A stretch of 64,000 bases of DNA from Acetobacter aceti NBRC 14818 (GTDB lineage Bacteria > Pseudomonadota > Alphaproteobacteria > Acetobacterales > Acetobacteraceae). The position numbers and the translations under genes are program-made. Shown in pieces: positions 36,284 to 44,641 of this stretch; the first letter of the stretch is position 1; each line of letters begins with the position of its first letter. The stretch covers positions 620,001 to 684,000 of the forward strand of contig NZ_AP023410.1 of the NCBI RefSeq assembly GCF_000193495.2, written 5' to 3'. The notes under the pieces were generated by a model. That model did not search any database. It saw nothing but the letters and a program-made list of their open reading frames with translations, and had not been told where the DNA came from.

Positions 36284-36868
36284 CTACGGCTGAAGGTTCT
36301 CCGCAGGGATGATGTCTTCTTTTTCGGTGACAATAACCGGCAACGGCACATCAAACGGCCCCACCGGGATATGGGGCACTTCCTGTACAGAAAAAGCATA
36401 GCCTATCGCGCAGGCATCGGGCAAAGCCGCGAGCGTACGGTCATAATAGCCGCCGCCATAACCAAGTCGGTATCCCCGCCGATCAAAAGCCAGCATCGGC
36501 ACCAGCACAACATCCGGCACATCAATCGGACCATCCGGACACACGGTTCCGAATCGCCCTTCACGCATCGGACAGTCCGGATCCCATTGCCGAAAAAGCA
36601 GCGGTGATCCTTTAGGAGGCGTCTCGGGCATCAGAATCTGCCAACCCTGCTCATGCAACCGATGAGAGAGAGGGCGTAGATCGACCTCGTCCGGCATGGG
36701 CCATACGCAGGCGATCCGTGAGGGAGCTAGCGTGCGAAGCCGGGCGTAAAGTCGGTCACATAATGTGGTGGAGGTGGATGGATCAGCCTGCTGGAGCGCA
36801 GCCTTCATCGCAAGACGAATGGCGCGCTTGTCGCTGGCTGTTTCGGGGCGATCTCCAGAACCTGTCAT
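36284..36868 (-). CDS. fau: 5-formyltetrahydrofolate cyclo-ligase
   Basis: About 194 residues. The ATP/folate motif GYRLGYGGGYYDRTLAAL near residues 140-157 and the earlier VWPMPDEVDLRPL are typical. The enzyme turns 5-formyl-THF into 5,10-methenyl-THF with ATP. I chose the ATG at 36868; the ATG at 36895 lies inside the 6S RNA. Position next to 6S RNA and zapA is the classic order in Alpha- and Gammaproteobacteria, where fau is read through from the 6S transcript. Confidence 0.93.
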   Translation of the reverse strand: MTGSGDRPETASDKRAIRLAMKAALQQADPSTSTTLCDRLYARLRTLAPSRIACVWPMPDEVDLRPLSHRLHEQGWQILMPETPPKGSPLLFRQWDPDCPMREGRFGTVCPDGPIDVPDVVLVPMLAFDRRGYRLGYGGGYYDRTLAALPDACAIGYAFSVQEVPHIPVGPFDVPLPVIVTEKEDIIPAENLQP

Positions 36869-36881
36869 GGAGTCGGAAAAA

Positions 36882-37044
36882 CTGTGTGGGGCCACCCTGG
36901 CCGTTGGACTTTACAACCTCCAGGACCTGCTAGTGCAGGTGGGCGCCGGAATACCATGACCAAGATCACGACAGAGCCAGCTCCCGAGGAAGTGCTTATC
37001 GGCCCAGGGGATGAATTGCCTGACGCACCGGGCAGCTCCACAGA
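36882..37044 (-). ncRNA. ssrS: 6S RNA (RNA polymerase regulator)
   Basis: About 163 nt on the minus strand. The ends pair as CTGTG/CACAG and then GCTGCCC/GGGTGGC, giving the closing stem. Inside lies CCCTGGGCCGATAAGCA, matching the conserved CCCTGAGCCGATA stretch of E. coli 6S RNA, and the 3' arm runs through the GGTATTCCGGCGCCC and CACCTGC region towards TTTTT at the end. Location between zapA and fau is the standard place. 6S RNA imitates an open promoter and holds housekeeping RNA polymerase in stationary phase. The exact ends are estimates. Confidence 0.88.
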
Positions 37045-37050
37045 CATAAC

Positions 37051-37389
37051 CTAGTGTGCCTCAAGCGCCGCCGCAATGGTTTCCGCACGTTCAGCCAATA
37101 AAGAAAGTTCATCCATAAGCCGCGCGTTTTCTCTTGCAGCCGCTTCACCGGCCGCAATCGCCTTGCTGGCTTCGGTGGAAATCAGTTCAGCCGTCAGATC
37201 CGAGAGTTCGTCGGCCATCAGAAGAGACGCCAGAACAAGAATCTTTGCCTCGCCACTAAAGCCAAGCGCCCTGACCCGCGCTACCCGTTTGCTGACTTCC
37301 TGCGCCATATCGAGGAGATGGCGTTCCTCTCCCGGCTCGCACCCAATCTGATAGGCATACCCGTTGATCCGGACTGTTACCTGCGGCAT
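37051..37389 (-). CDS. zapA: Cell division protein ZapA
   Basis: A 112-residue ZapA: PQVTVRINGYAYQIGCEPGE at the start, then HLLDMAQEVSKRVARVRALG, ILVLASLLMADELSDL, and a C-terminal coiled coil (ENARLMDELSLLAERAETIA). It binds FtsZ and bundles the division ring. It lies directly upstream of 6S RNA and three bases after a small conserved gene, the usual alphaproteobacterial layout. Confidence 0.94.
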   Translation of the reverse strand: MPQVTVRINGYAYQIGCEPGEERHLLDMAQEVSKRVARVRALGFSGEAKILVLASLLMADELSDLTAELISTEASKAIAAGEAAARENARLMDELSLLAERAETIAAALEAH

Positions 37390-37392
37390 GAA

Positions 37393-37776
37393 TCAGTGTC
37401 CTTCGCCGTACTGTGACACATCGTGATCGGAAGTGTTGAGCCAGCCATCATGTATGTTCTGCACATCCGGCACCATGCCACTGTCTCCATGAGAGGGTTC
37501 ATGCAGCGAGGAGTCAGTCGAGGTTTCAACCGGTTTTTCCCGAGGAGAAGCCGGAGCCAGGTCGCCGAGGATAGTCTTCACGTCGACCATCAGCGCATCA
37601 AGCGTCGCTATCGCTTTCTGAACATCCGGCTGCGGCCCCTCGACCACAGTCTCAGGAACAGAAGGCTGCGCTTCTTCCCTGCGGTGTTCAAGTGCGAAGG
37701 CGATCCTGTCCAGCGCGGAACGAAGTCGTGAAACAGGATCGACAGGCCTATTGTTGTCCGGCTTGTTCTCGCTCAT
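37393..37776 (-). CDS. Small hypothetical protein upstream of zapA
   Basis: A 127-residue hydrophilic protein without signal or membrane segment. The N terminus (DPVSRLRSALDRIAFALEHR) reads as a coiled helix, and a second helix follows (QKAIATLDALMVDVKTILGD); the tail is Pro/Ser/Asp-rich and disordered-looking. In Alphaproteobacteria a small coiled-coil protein often precedes zapA and may help in division, but I cannot name its family. Three bases separate it from zapA, so cotranscription is likely. I chose the ATG at 37776. Confidence 0.65.
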   Translation of the reverse strand: MSENKPDNNRPVDPVSRLRSALDRIAFALEHRREEAQPSVPETVVEGPQPDVQKAIATLDALMVDVKTILGDLAPASPREKPVETSTDSSLHEPSHGDSGMVPDVQNIHDGWLNTSDHDVSQYGEGH

Positions 37777-37853
37777 ATGCGCACGTGACTCCGCCTTATG
37801 TATATCTTTGCAATTTTGTTTAGAAATCACCCGCAAAGGATTGAACGTCAAGC

Positions 37854-38306
37854 ATGATCCGGCAAATCCGCCAGCATCTTTCCACAGGAAACGATAAGAG
37901 CAAACCCGGCTGCGTCTTTCCTGTTTCCACTTTGCGAGAAGCCTGTGACGCGCTCAACGTAGCACAAGCGAGCGGATGTTCAGACGTTATCCTCCTCTCT
38001 CCTCCGGGAGCAGCCGGTTTCATGGGCGTCCCTTGGTGGATGGCCATGATGGCGCAATTCAGAGATCTTCAAGCGAAAGCCCCAATCTCCCTGCCCTTCA
38101 TTGATATTCTCGATTGCGGCAGTCAGGCAGGTCGCGCCGTATCAGCCCTTACGCAGGGGCAGAAACATATCGTGTTCGATCCTGACTCCCCGCAAAGAAA
38201 AGCTGTGGAGATGCTGGCTGGCTCCCTCGCTGCGACAGTTCTTTTCCAACGACCTGACAGGATTCAGCCTTTCCCTCTTGGCATCGCATGTCCTTCCGGG
38301 GAATAA
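37854..38306 (+). CDS. Hypothetical protein paired with ThiE-like gene
   Basis: A 150-residue protein of unknown family. It reads as an alpha/beta protein with a pattern of alternating short strands and helices (DVILLSPPGAAGFMGVPWWM, FIDILDCGSQAGRAVSALTQ, HIVFDPDSPQRKAVEMLAGS), like half of a TIM-barrel or Rossmann-type fold. No catalytic motif is evident. It stands 36 bp before the ThiE-like gene on the same strand and diverges from the zapA unit. A shared role with the ThiE-like protein is inferred from position only. Confidence 0.6.
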   Translation: MIRQIRQHLSTGNDKSKPGCVFPVSTLREACDALNVAQASGCSDVILLSPPGAAGFMGVPWWMAMMAQFRDLQAKAPISLPFIDILDCGSQAGRAVSALTQGQKHIVFDPDSPQRKAVEMLAGSLAATVLFQRPDRIQPFPLGIACPSGE

Positions 38307-38342
38307 GCCTCTTCACAGACACCCCCGTTCCCGGAGACTGAA

Positions 38343-39014
38343 ATGAGCAGCAAGCAGCCCGACACGGGACGATCGGCAGAACCCTGTGAAGGATACCTTG
38401 TCACGCCTCCCTTGCGGGAAGCGTCCTCTTTCGCTGGCCTGCTCGACCATGCTCTGACAGTGCTCCCTGTAGCTGCCGTGCGACTGAGGCTTGTAGAGAC
38501 TGCTCCCGAAAAGATGAAGCAGACGATTCTCGATATCCGGCAGATCGTGAATCGGCATGACGCTGCGTTGATGCTTGATGGTTTCCCCGAACTGGTGCGC
38601 GAGACAGGGTGTGATGGGGCGCATGTTGGGGCGGAAGATGTCGCAGCAGCACGAAAGATACTGGGAGACAATTTCCAGCTCGGAGCCGCGTGTGACTTCA
38701 GTCGGGATCTGGCGATGCTGGCAGGTGAAAAAGGCGCCGATTATGTGGCTTTCGGACCGTTTGGCGTCGAGCCTGAGCCGGAAGGCCTTGCTCTTCTGAC
38801 GTGGTGGCGGGAAATGATGGAACTACCCGTGGTCGCGGCATACAGCCCTGCGTCAGAAACCACCGGCCTCACTCCCCCTGAAACGCTCCGCACACTTGCA
38901 GCAACGGCGGATTTTCTTGCACTGGGCATTACTGCCGCGGGTGAGTCTTTCAATCCTCTCTGGCAGACACCAGAACAGTTCCTGCCGCTTTTTGCTGCAA
39001 CTGCCGAAGGCTGA
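38343..39014 (+). CDS. Thiamine-phosphate-synthase-like protein, divergent
   Basis: A 223-residue TIM-barrel protein of the ThiE/TenI type: VRLRLVETAPEKMKQTILDI, CDGAHVGAEDVAAARKILGD (cf. GVHLGQ-D in ThiE) and GADYVAFGPFG. ThiE joins HMP-PP and thiazole phosphate to form thiamine phosphate. Here the usual NDR motif reads as LDG, and the T-x-T-K after the GPF motif is replaced by VEPEPEG, so substrate binding looks altered. It may be a catalytically changed ThiE paralogue. Upstream is a hypothetical gene in the same direction. Confidence 0.72.
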   Translation: MSSKQPDTGRSAEPCEGYLVTPPLREASSFAGLLDHALTVLPVAAVRLRLVETAPEKMKQTILDIRQIVNRHDAALMLDGFPELVRETGCDGAHVGAEDVAAARKILGDNFQLGAACDFSRDLAMLAGEKGADYVAFGPFGVEPEPEGLALLTWWREMMELPVVAAYSPASETTGLTPPETLRTLAATADFLALGITAAGESFNPLWQTPEQFLPLFAATAEG

Positions 39015-39034
39015 CGGACGGCAACCCAGCGTTG

Positions 39035-40528
39035 TCAGTGAGTCTGTAGATCCATCGTATTAAGATCGTGCACATTGTAGGCGATGGAACGCACCATGGC
39101 CGCAAGCGATTTTTCGCACAGTTCCGTATGAAGGGCCACGCTCGCCTCTGCCGTGAAATCCGAACGGAAGTGTGCCCCCCTGCTTTCTTCCCTCTGACAG
39201 GCCGAAATCATCATCATCTGGGCCACCAGCGCCGCATCGTCGCAGGATGCCAGGCGGGAAACACGGAATAGCGCCTGTCGCAGGGACGCTCCTTCACGCA
39301 CTGGCCCCAGCGCCATCTTTACAAACGGGCGGAGCATCCCCTCGGCCCCGTTAGGCACAGAGAGGTCAGGGGTTATCATCGATACGTCGACCTGCATGTT
39401 TTTCGATTCATTTAACACGCTTTCGGCAACCATCTCACTGCAGACAATCATTTCCAGCAGGGCGTTGCCCGGCAATGCTGATGCGCCATGAAGTCCTGTA
39501 CTCGCACACTCGCCACAGGCCCACAGGCCCGCGATGGAGGTCCGGCCAGCGATATCAGCCATGATCCCACCAATATGGAAAGCTGCTGCTGCCTTTACCG
39601 GCAAGGCTTCCTTGCGTGGATCGAGGCCGACATTCCCACACTGTTTCAGAAAACGATCCAGATGATCGCCCGCAACCACGCTCTGGCCGGAAAACTGCTT
39701 GCTCAGATCGAGAAAAACCGAGTGTCCCGTATCCTTGTTCTGCTGGACAAGACGGGCGAGACCATCCGAATCTTTTCCTGTCCCATCCAGCCGGTGTCCA
39801 CTTTCATTCAGAAGAGACACTGACTCTTCCCATAAAAGCGGTGGAACGGCGAAGCTGGTTTTTCCGGTGGTTTCGATAGACAGGGCAAAAGGATCGAACC
39901 GGACAAACTCCATGTCACACAATGTCGCACCGGCTCTCGCCGCGATCGCCATACACGCACCGGTTCCATGGGATGAGCCGAGATCATCTCCAAAGAGACC
40001 ACACGCTCCGCTGCCCGCCATGATCACGACATTCGTATCGAGAATGCCTATCCTGTCACCTGTCGCAAGAACAGCGCCCCGCACATGACCTTCTACAAGA
40101 ACCAGTTGGCGTAACGCCGTCGCAGGGATGATCGTGACATTCTTTCTTTTCGCAAGAATACCGAACAGGATGGCATAAAGAGCACTTTCAGTGTCCGGCC
40201 ACCCGTGCGTTCTGATGAAATCGAACTGTGCGAGACCGGTCAAAGCCTGATCCATTCGCCCCATGATACACTGCACGACATCAAGCCGCGCCAGCCCCTT
40301 CCCTGCCCGGAGCGTGCGGGCAGCCCTTTCCGCCGGAGAGCCTGTTTCTTTCAGCAGGGAAAACAGACTATCCGCGCCTGTATCTGTGACCTGAGGCTCT
40401 CTTCCCGCAATCAGGATGCAGGGCGCGTCATTCATGTGCAGAGCGACCAGCACTCCGGCAATTCCGGCACCGACAATCAGCGGCTGTCCACGCAGTTTTT
40501 CAAGATTGACGGTATGCGCCGCAACCAT
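39035..40528 (-). CDS. L-aspartate oxidase-like flavoprotein, divergent
   Basis: A 497-residue FAD protein of the NadB/succinate dehydrogenase flavoprotein family: the FAD motif LIVGAGIAGVLVAL, and the C-terminal signature around AFHIGGIMADIAGRTSIAGL and GLHGASALPGNALLEM. NadB oxidises aspartate to iminoaspartate for NAD synthesis. However, the usual SS-WAQGGIAA segment is absent, there is no EGGHS-RRI motif, the PRD region reads DSDGLAR, and HGANR is HGASA. The His before GGI is kept. I chose the ATG at 40528 (AAGGA upstream). It lies downstream of a NadQ-type regulator on the same strand. nadA and nadC are not in view. Confidence 0.75.
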   Translation of the reverse strand: MVAAHTVNLEKLRGQPLIVGAGIAGVLVALHMNDAPCILIAGREPQVTDTGADSLFSLLKETGSPAERAARTLRAGKGLARLDVVQCIMGRMDQALTGLAQFDFIRTHGWPDTESALYAILFGILAKRKNVTIIPATALRQLVLVEGHVRGAVLATGDRIGILDTNVVIMAGSGACGLFGDDLGSSHGTGACMAIAARAGATLCDMEFVRFDPFALSIETTGKTSFAVPPLLWEESVSLLNESGHRLDGTGKDSDGLARLVQQNKDTGHSVFLDLSKQFSGQSVVAGDHLDRFLKQCGNVGLDPRKEALPVKAAAAFHIGGIMADIAGRTSIAGLWACGECASTGLHGASALPGNALLEMIVCSEMVAESVLNESKNMQVDVSMITPDLSVPNGAEGMLRPFVKMALGPVREGASLRQALFRVSRLASCDDAALVAQMMMISACQREESRGAHFRSDFTAEASVALHTELCEKSLAAMVRSIAYNVHDLNTMDLQTH

Positions 40529-40721
40529 GCCACATCCTTTTCTCTGCCGGGCCCGGTTCTTACAGTTCCAGTCGAAATCCATCTTTTCCGACATTGCACC
40601 GCCTGAAAAACCTGCCGCTCAACCAGACTGATCTGTCCCGCCGGGTCCATGAATAATCCAGCACTCCCTTTTCCCAGAGAAAAGTCAGTAAAGGGTTACT
40701 GTATCAGCCTTTGACTGATGC

Positions 40722-41684
40722 CTAATTTTCCTCGCCAGCCTCATCCTGATTTTTTGTTCTTTTCCTGTGAGAAAAAAGCAGGTTTTCGATTGTTTCCGTC
40801 TCTGTCAGTGTTTCCGACAAAGGAAGAACCAACGACATACTCTGGGCATTGCGGGCAATGGCTACATCGTTTTTAAATCGAAACAATCTGGCGGGACGGC
40901 CAAATATCTCGTCACTCACGCCGCCAGCTTCTTCAATCAGTCCGCAATTCGAAACATTCCTGCGAAACGCCTGTTTATCAAGCGGCTCACCCAGAACACC
41001 TTCCATGGAGGCCTGAAACTGCGGAATGGTGAAGCGCTCTGGCATAAGCTCCACCGGCATGGACAATGATTTGAGTGGTTTGCGGAGATGCCCCAAGCCC
41101 TGAGCCAACCATTTGTAAAATCTGCTGCCTGCAAGTGTCATCATATCCATCTGTCCGTCACCCGGCAGATATCCGGCCTCAATGAGCGCTTTACAGCGTT
41201 CAGAGGCAAGTTCGGGACGCCATCGGGCGCCTTCAAGCGCAAAAAGCACACATATCTTTTTACGCGCTCCCACCTCCTCAGACGTCGTCGGAGGAGAGAC
41301 CTGTGTGAGCAGAAATTCTCCAAGCCGGTTTTTGAGTGCGACACCCTGATGGTTTCTCTGATCCTCCCACGGTAAAAAATCGTAACAGGATGACCAGCCT
41401 CGTGCGTCTCCACCAGTCTGCGTTGTGACAAGATACGGAATGTCCAAGGTTTTCCTGCCATCCGGTGTCTGTTCCATTCTGGTCGGCAGCTGTTCGGCGC
41501 AGGCGGAAAAAACACGCCTGCGGGTCACGATCAGCGCCTCAAGGGTCTCGCGGATCTGCGCCTCTTCCGTGCCGAAAAACTGCGTATGAGGCAGCCCTCC
41601 CTGTCCATCCGTCAGAACAAACGGTTCACCAGCCTGCAAGGCAACAGGCACCGCAGCAATGATGACCCTTGTTCCCTCCGTCAT
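40722..41684 (-). CDS. nadQ: NadQ-type transcription regulator of NAD synthesis (COG4111)
   Basis: A 320-residue protein with a Nudix-like N-terminal region and a C-terminal winged helix. The C-terminal part PERFTIPQFQASMEGVLGEP then LDKQAFRRNVSNCGLIEEAG and RPARLFRFK matches the HTH of NrtR-type NAD regulators; the N terminus is the alphaproteobacterial variant (AVPVALQAGEPFVLTDG). NadQ is known by comparative genomics to control NAD biosynthesis genes in Alphaproteobacteria. It is followed 193 bp on by the NadB-like gene on the same strand. The start has little ribosome-site support. Confidence 0.78.
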   Translation of the reverse strand: MTEGTRVIIAAVPVALQAGEPFVLTDGQGGLPHTQFFGTEEAQIRETLEALIVTRRRVFSACAEQLPTRMEQTPDGRKTLDIPYLVTTQTGGDARGWSSCYDFLPWEDQRNHQGVALKNRLGEFLLTQVSPPTTSEEVGARKKICVLFALEGARWRPELASERCKALIEAGYLPGDGQMDMMTLAGSRFYKWLAQGLGHLRKPLKSLSMPVELMPERFTIPQFQASMEGVLGEPLDKQAFRRNVSNCGLIEEAGGVSDEIFGRPARLFRFKNDVAIARNAQSMSLVLPLSETLTETETIENLLFSHRKRTKNQDEAGEEN

Positions 41685-42089
41685 GTTGGGCGGATCATGT
41701 CAGCCACGTCTTCGGCTCACTTTGCTGGACGATGCTCTCGTGCGACGTTCATCGTTCCGTTGTTTCAGGCGAGCGGACGCGCTCCCATACATACCCCCAG
41801 CTCCGGTCCTCCGTTCCGGTTCCACGGCCTGCGGGCCCAGCTATCCGTGAAAAGCCTCTTTAATCCCGTACAATTCTCCAGAAACATTGCGGGATACGCC
41901 GGACAGGACAAGCGAAACCATTGCCGGATTGTCAACGTCTTCCTGTGCATTATGTCATAGCTGTTGCGCCGCAATAATTTTTCCTATCGTCGGAAACCTG
42001 ACGATCCTTCGGAGTTTTAAAACACAGGCGCGGCGTGCTACGCTGACGTCAGGATATGCAGCTTTTTCCTTATTATAGAGAGGGTCACA
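41685..42089. other. Intergenic 405 bp between divergent nadQ and carbonic anhydrase genes
   Basis: No gene that I can support is present; short open frames on both strands have no family resemblance. It must contain promoters for both divergent genes. The stretch near 42010-42080 is AT-rich and leads to GAGAGG before the carbonic anhydrase start. Confidence 0.5.
41986..42005. promoter_or_regulatory. Short palindrome, possible regulator site
   Basis: ATCGTC and GACGAT in inverted orientation with an eight-base spacer, 85 bp upstream of the carbonic anhydrase start. It could bind a dimeric regulator such as the adjacent NadQ. Only position and symmetry support this. Confidence 0.3.
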
Positions 42090-42776
42090 ATGGCCGCCAC
42101 CAGCGCCAGAGAAAGTCTCATTGCCCTTCTGCGCGGCGTTGAAAAGTTCAACACCGAAGTTTTCCCTGAAAAACAGAATCTTTTTCAAGGGCTGGCAGAG
42201 GGACAATCTCCCAGCACACTGTTCATCACCTGTGCAGACAGCCGGGTAAACCCCACTCTCATCACCCAGACGGATCCAGGCAACCTTTTCGTTCTGCGCA
42301 ACATCGGCAATATCGTCCCGGCCTACGGGGAAATGCTCGGAGGCGTCTCATCGGCGATTGAATACGCCGTTCAGGCGCTGGGAGTTTCCAGTATCATCGT
42401 CTGCGGCCATTCCAACTGCGGCGCCATGATGGGACTGCTCGACCCCGATCCGTCCAAGCTGGACAAGATGCCTACGGTCAAATCCTGGCTCCGCAACGCA
42501 GAAGCAGCAAAAGCTGTCGTTGGTGCGCTCAACAGCACCGATGTTGGACCAGCTGCTGTCCGCAGTCTCGCGGAACAGAATGTGCTGTTGCAGATTTCTC
42601 ACCTCCGCACGCATCCATCGGTTGCGGCAGCTCTTGCGCAGAACAAGCTGATCCTTCAGGGCTGGTTTTATGATATCGGAACAGGTGAAGTGCTGGTTCT
42701 GGACGAACAGTCCCGCAAGACCATCTCGATTGACGAAGCCATTGACCATCTTGAAGAGACCAAAACACCCGCCTGA
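42090..42776 (+). CDS. Beta-class carbonic anhydrase
   Basis: A 228-residue beta carbonic anhydrase. Zinc ligands are C48, H107 and C110 (ITCADSRVNP; GHSNCGAMMG), and the D50/R52 dyad is intact. It interconverts CO2 and bicarbonate, supplying carboxylases in the cytoplasm. No signal peptide is present. GAGAGG precedes the start. The EEP-family gene follows 15 bp after its stop, which suggests a shared transcript. Confidence 0.95.
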   Translation: MAATSARESLIALLRGVEKFNTEVFPEKQNLFQGLAEGQSPSTLFITCADSRVNPTLITQTDPGNLFVLRNIGNIVPAYGEMLGGVSSAIEYAVQALGVSSIIVCGHSNCGAMMGLLDPDPSKLDKMPTVKSWLRNAEAAKAVVGALNSTDVGPAAVRSLAEQNVLLQISHLRTHPSVAAALAQNKLILQGWFYDIGTGEVLVLDEQSRKTISIDEAIDHLEETKTPA

Positions 42777-42791
42777 GCTTATGTTTCCCTG

Positions 42792-43691
42792 ATGACAGGA
42801 TCTATCCTTCTGATGGGAAAATACCTGTCCAGATCGCGTATTTTGGTAAGTCTTATCTGGCTGGCGGTGCTTTTTCCACAGAAAGGGCGTTGCCAGCCAC
42901 TTCGTATTACAACCTGGAATATGAGCTGGCTCACACCGCGCGCCGCTCTTGATCCAGCATTACCGGAAGACATCTATCATCGGTCGCCTGCAGATATTCA
43001 GCGTCTGAGCGATTATGCGCGACGTGTTGATGCTGATATCATTGGATTTCAGGAAGTTGACGGTCCGCAGATTGCCGCCCGCGTTTTCCCTGCGACGCGG
43101 TATCATATTTATATGACCAATGATCCGGTCGTGCAGCGCGTGGGTCTCGCCATAAGAAATTCTCTCTCAGTCGAGCGGCACCCTGATCTTACCGATCTGA
43201 ATGTCTATCCTCCCTCTGCTCCACATCCTCTGCGTAGCGGTCTGGATGTAACAGTTTCAGACGGAAAAGCTTCTCTCCGTATTCTCGTTCTGCATCTTAA
43301 AACGGGATGTTGGGACAATCCCCCAAACGAGAGCAAACATGCCTGTCCGACTTTGCGGCGTCAGTTCGAAATCCTCTCAGACTGGATTCTGGAACGACAG
43401 GATGAGGGAGAATCCTTCGCCATCATGGGGGACTTCAACAGAAGAATGACGCCGGGCGATCCACTTTTCCATGAGCTTTCACAGCCCTCCCCACTCCTTC
43501 TGACAACAGCAGGGAAGGCCAGCCCATGCTGGGGCGGCGAATATTTCATTGATCATATTCTTCTGGGTGGCCAAGCCAGAAACTGGCTCATTCCTGACAG
43601 CCTACGGGTCATGACATTCAAGGGCGCGGGAGACACACCCAAAAATACTTCTGACCATTGCCCTGTTTCCGTCGAACTTTCATTTCCCTGA
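42792..43691 (+). CDS. Secreted endonuclease/exonuclease/phosphatase-family protein
   Basis: A 299-residue EEP-fold protein with a signal peptide (SRILVSLIWLAVLFPQKGRC). Catalytic motifs: ITTWNMSWL, GFQEVDGPQIAARV (Glu), VLHLKTGCW, IMGDFNRRM (Asp, Asn) and TSDHCPVSVEL (Asp-His). This set is found in DNase I, sphingomyelinases and inositol phosphatases; the target is unknown but is outside the cytoplasm. An alternative start is at 42816. It follows the carbonic anhydrase closely and converges with the transglutaminase gene. Confidence 0.87.
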   Translation: MTGSILLMGKYLSRSRILVSLIWLAVLFPQKGRCQPLRITTWNMSWLTPRAALDPALPEDIYHRSPADIQRLSDYARRVDADIIGFQEVDGPQIAARVFPATRYHIYMTNDPVVQRVGLAIRNSLSVERHPDLTDLNVYPPSAPHPLRSGLDVTVSDGKASLRILVLHLKTGCWDNPPNESKHACPTLRRQFEILSDWILERQDEGESFAIMGDFNRRMTPGDPLFHELSQPSPLLLTTAGKASPCWGGEYFIDHILLGGQARNWLIPDSLRVMTFKGAGDTPKNTSDHCPVSVELSFP

Positions 43692-43717
43692 GCACCACCG
43701 CCCGGAATGAAAACTTC

Positions 43718-44641
43718 TCAGGCCGTTTCCCGTGTTGGAAAGGCTCCAAGTTTCATCAGCGCCGGGTCGCGTTCCCATTCATCAAGTGGAACAAGATCCA
43801 CCCCGACACGCAACACATCGCCACCACCACCGAGAATCAATCCACGAACCGGGCTGATATCGGCGTAGTCCCGGCCCCAGCCGAGAATCACATGCTCATC
43901 ACGAACGACAATGCCATTGGTCGGATCGAGGCCAATCCATCCCGTCTCCGGCCCAAGCCAGACACCAACCCACGCGTGAGAAACATCAGCACCAAGCCGC
44001 CGCTTCTGCCCCGCAACCGGTCTGGTACGAATATACCCGGACATGTAGCGGGCAGGCAGCCCCAGCCAGCGTAACCCGCTCAGCATGAGGTGGGTAAAGT
44101 CCTGACATACCCCTTCTCGACGCTGAAGCACTTCATCCGGCGTTGTGCGCAGGTTTGTCACTCCAGACCGAAAGCGGAATTCCTTATAGACCCGCTCATT
44201 CAGTGCGAGCAGCCCTTGGAGCGCCGGCTGACCGGGAGGAAAATCCCGCGCCACATACTCTCCCACGAGTCGGGAAGGCCCACCCATCGGACCACCGAAA
44301 AGATACTGTGAAACATCAGCATCCTGCGCTGCCAGAAACGCTATCTCTTCCCAGGCCAGCGTGCTGTCGGCAGGCGGAGGTTCCGGAAAATGCACGTCGA
44401 CGTCCGACAGGGCGACAATATCAAAATGAGAGTGTGGCGCTTCATGGAACAGCCACACGATCCGATTGCCGAAATGATCGGTCCCCGATTCACGCCGAAC
44501 GGGCAGAGGATTACATTCCAGCTGAGTACGCAGAACTGTCTGGCCGGGACAGTCACGCGGCGTCAGATGCAGGATATGGGCCGCCAGATCCACCGGATGT
44601 CCATAAGTGTAGGACGTCGTGTGCCGGACACGGTAGATCAT
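43718..44641 (-). CDS. Transglutaminase-like protein of the ATP-grasp cluster
   Basis: A 307-residue protein with an N-terminal bacterial transglutaminase-like domain (MIYRVRHTTSYTYGHPVDLA) and a core with the full triad: C179 in EGVCQDFTH, H222 in VSHAWVGVW, D239 in IGLDPTNG. Such enzymes either cut or form amide bonds with a thiol nucleophile. No signal peptide is visible. Its start overlaps the stop of the ATP-grasp/alpha-E gene by four bases (44638-44641), so the two are translated together. It is the last gene of the minus-strand cluster. Confidence 0.93.
   Translation of the reverse strand: MIYRVRHTTSYTYGHPVDLAAHILHLTPRDCPGQTVLRTQLECNPLPVRRESGTDHFGNRIVWLFHEAPHSHFDIVALSDVDVHFPEPPPADSTLAWEEIAFLAAQDADVSQYLFGGPMGGPSRLVGEYVARDFPPGQPALQGLLALNERVYKEFRFRSGVTNLRTTPDEVLQRREGVCQDFTHLMLSGLRWLGLPARYMSGYIRTRPVAGQKRRLGADVSHAWVGVWLGPETGWIGLDPTNGIVVRDEHVILGWGRDYADISPVRGLILGGGGDVLRVGVDLVPLDEWERDPALMKLGAFPTRETA

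Noticed and set aside
41685..42089. Short overlapping open frames between nadQ and carbonic anhydrase
   Set aside because: They have no ribosome site, no family resemblance and mutual overlap on both strands.
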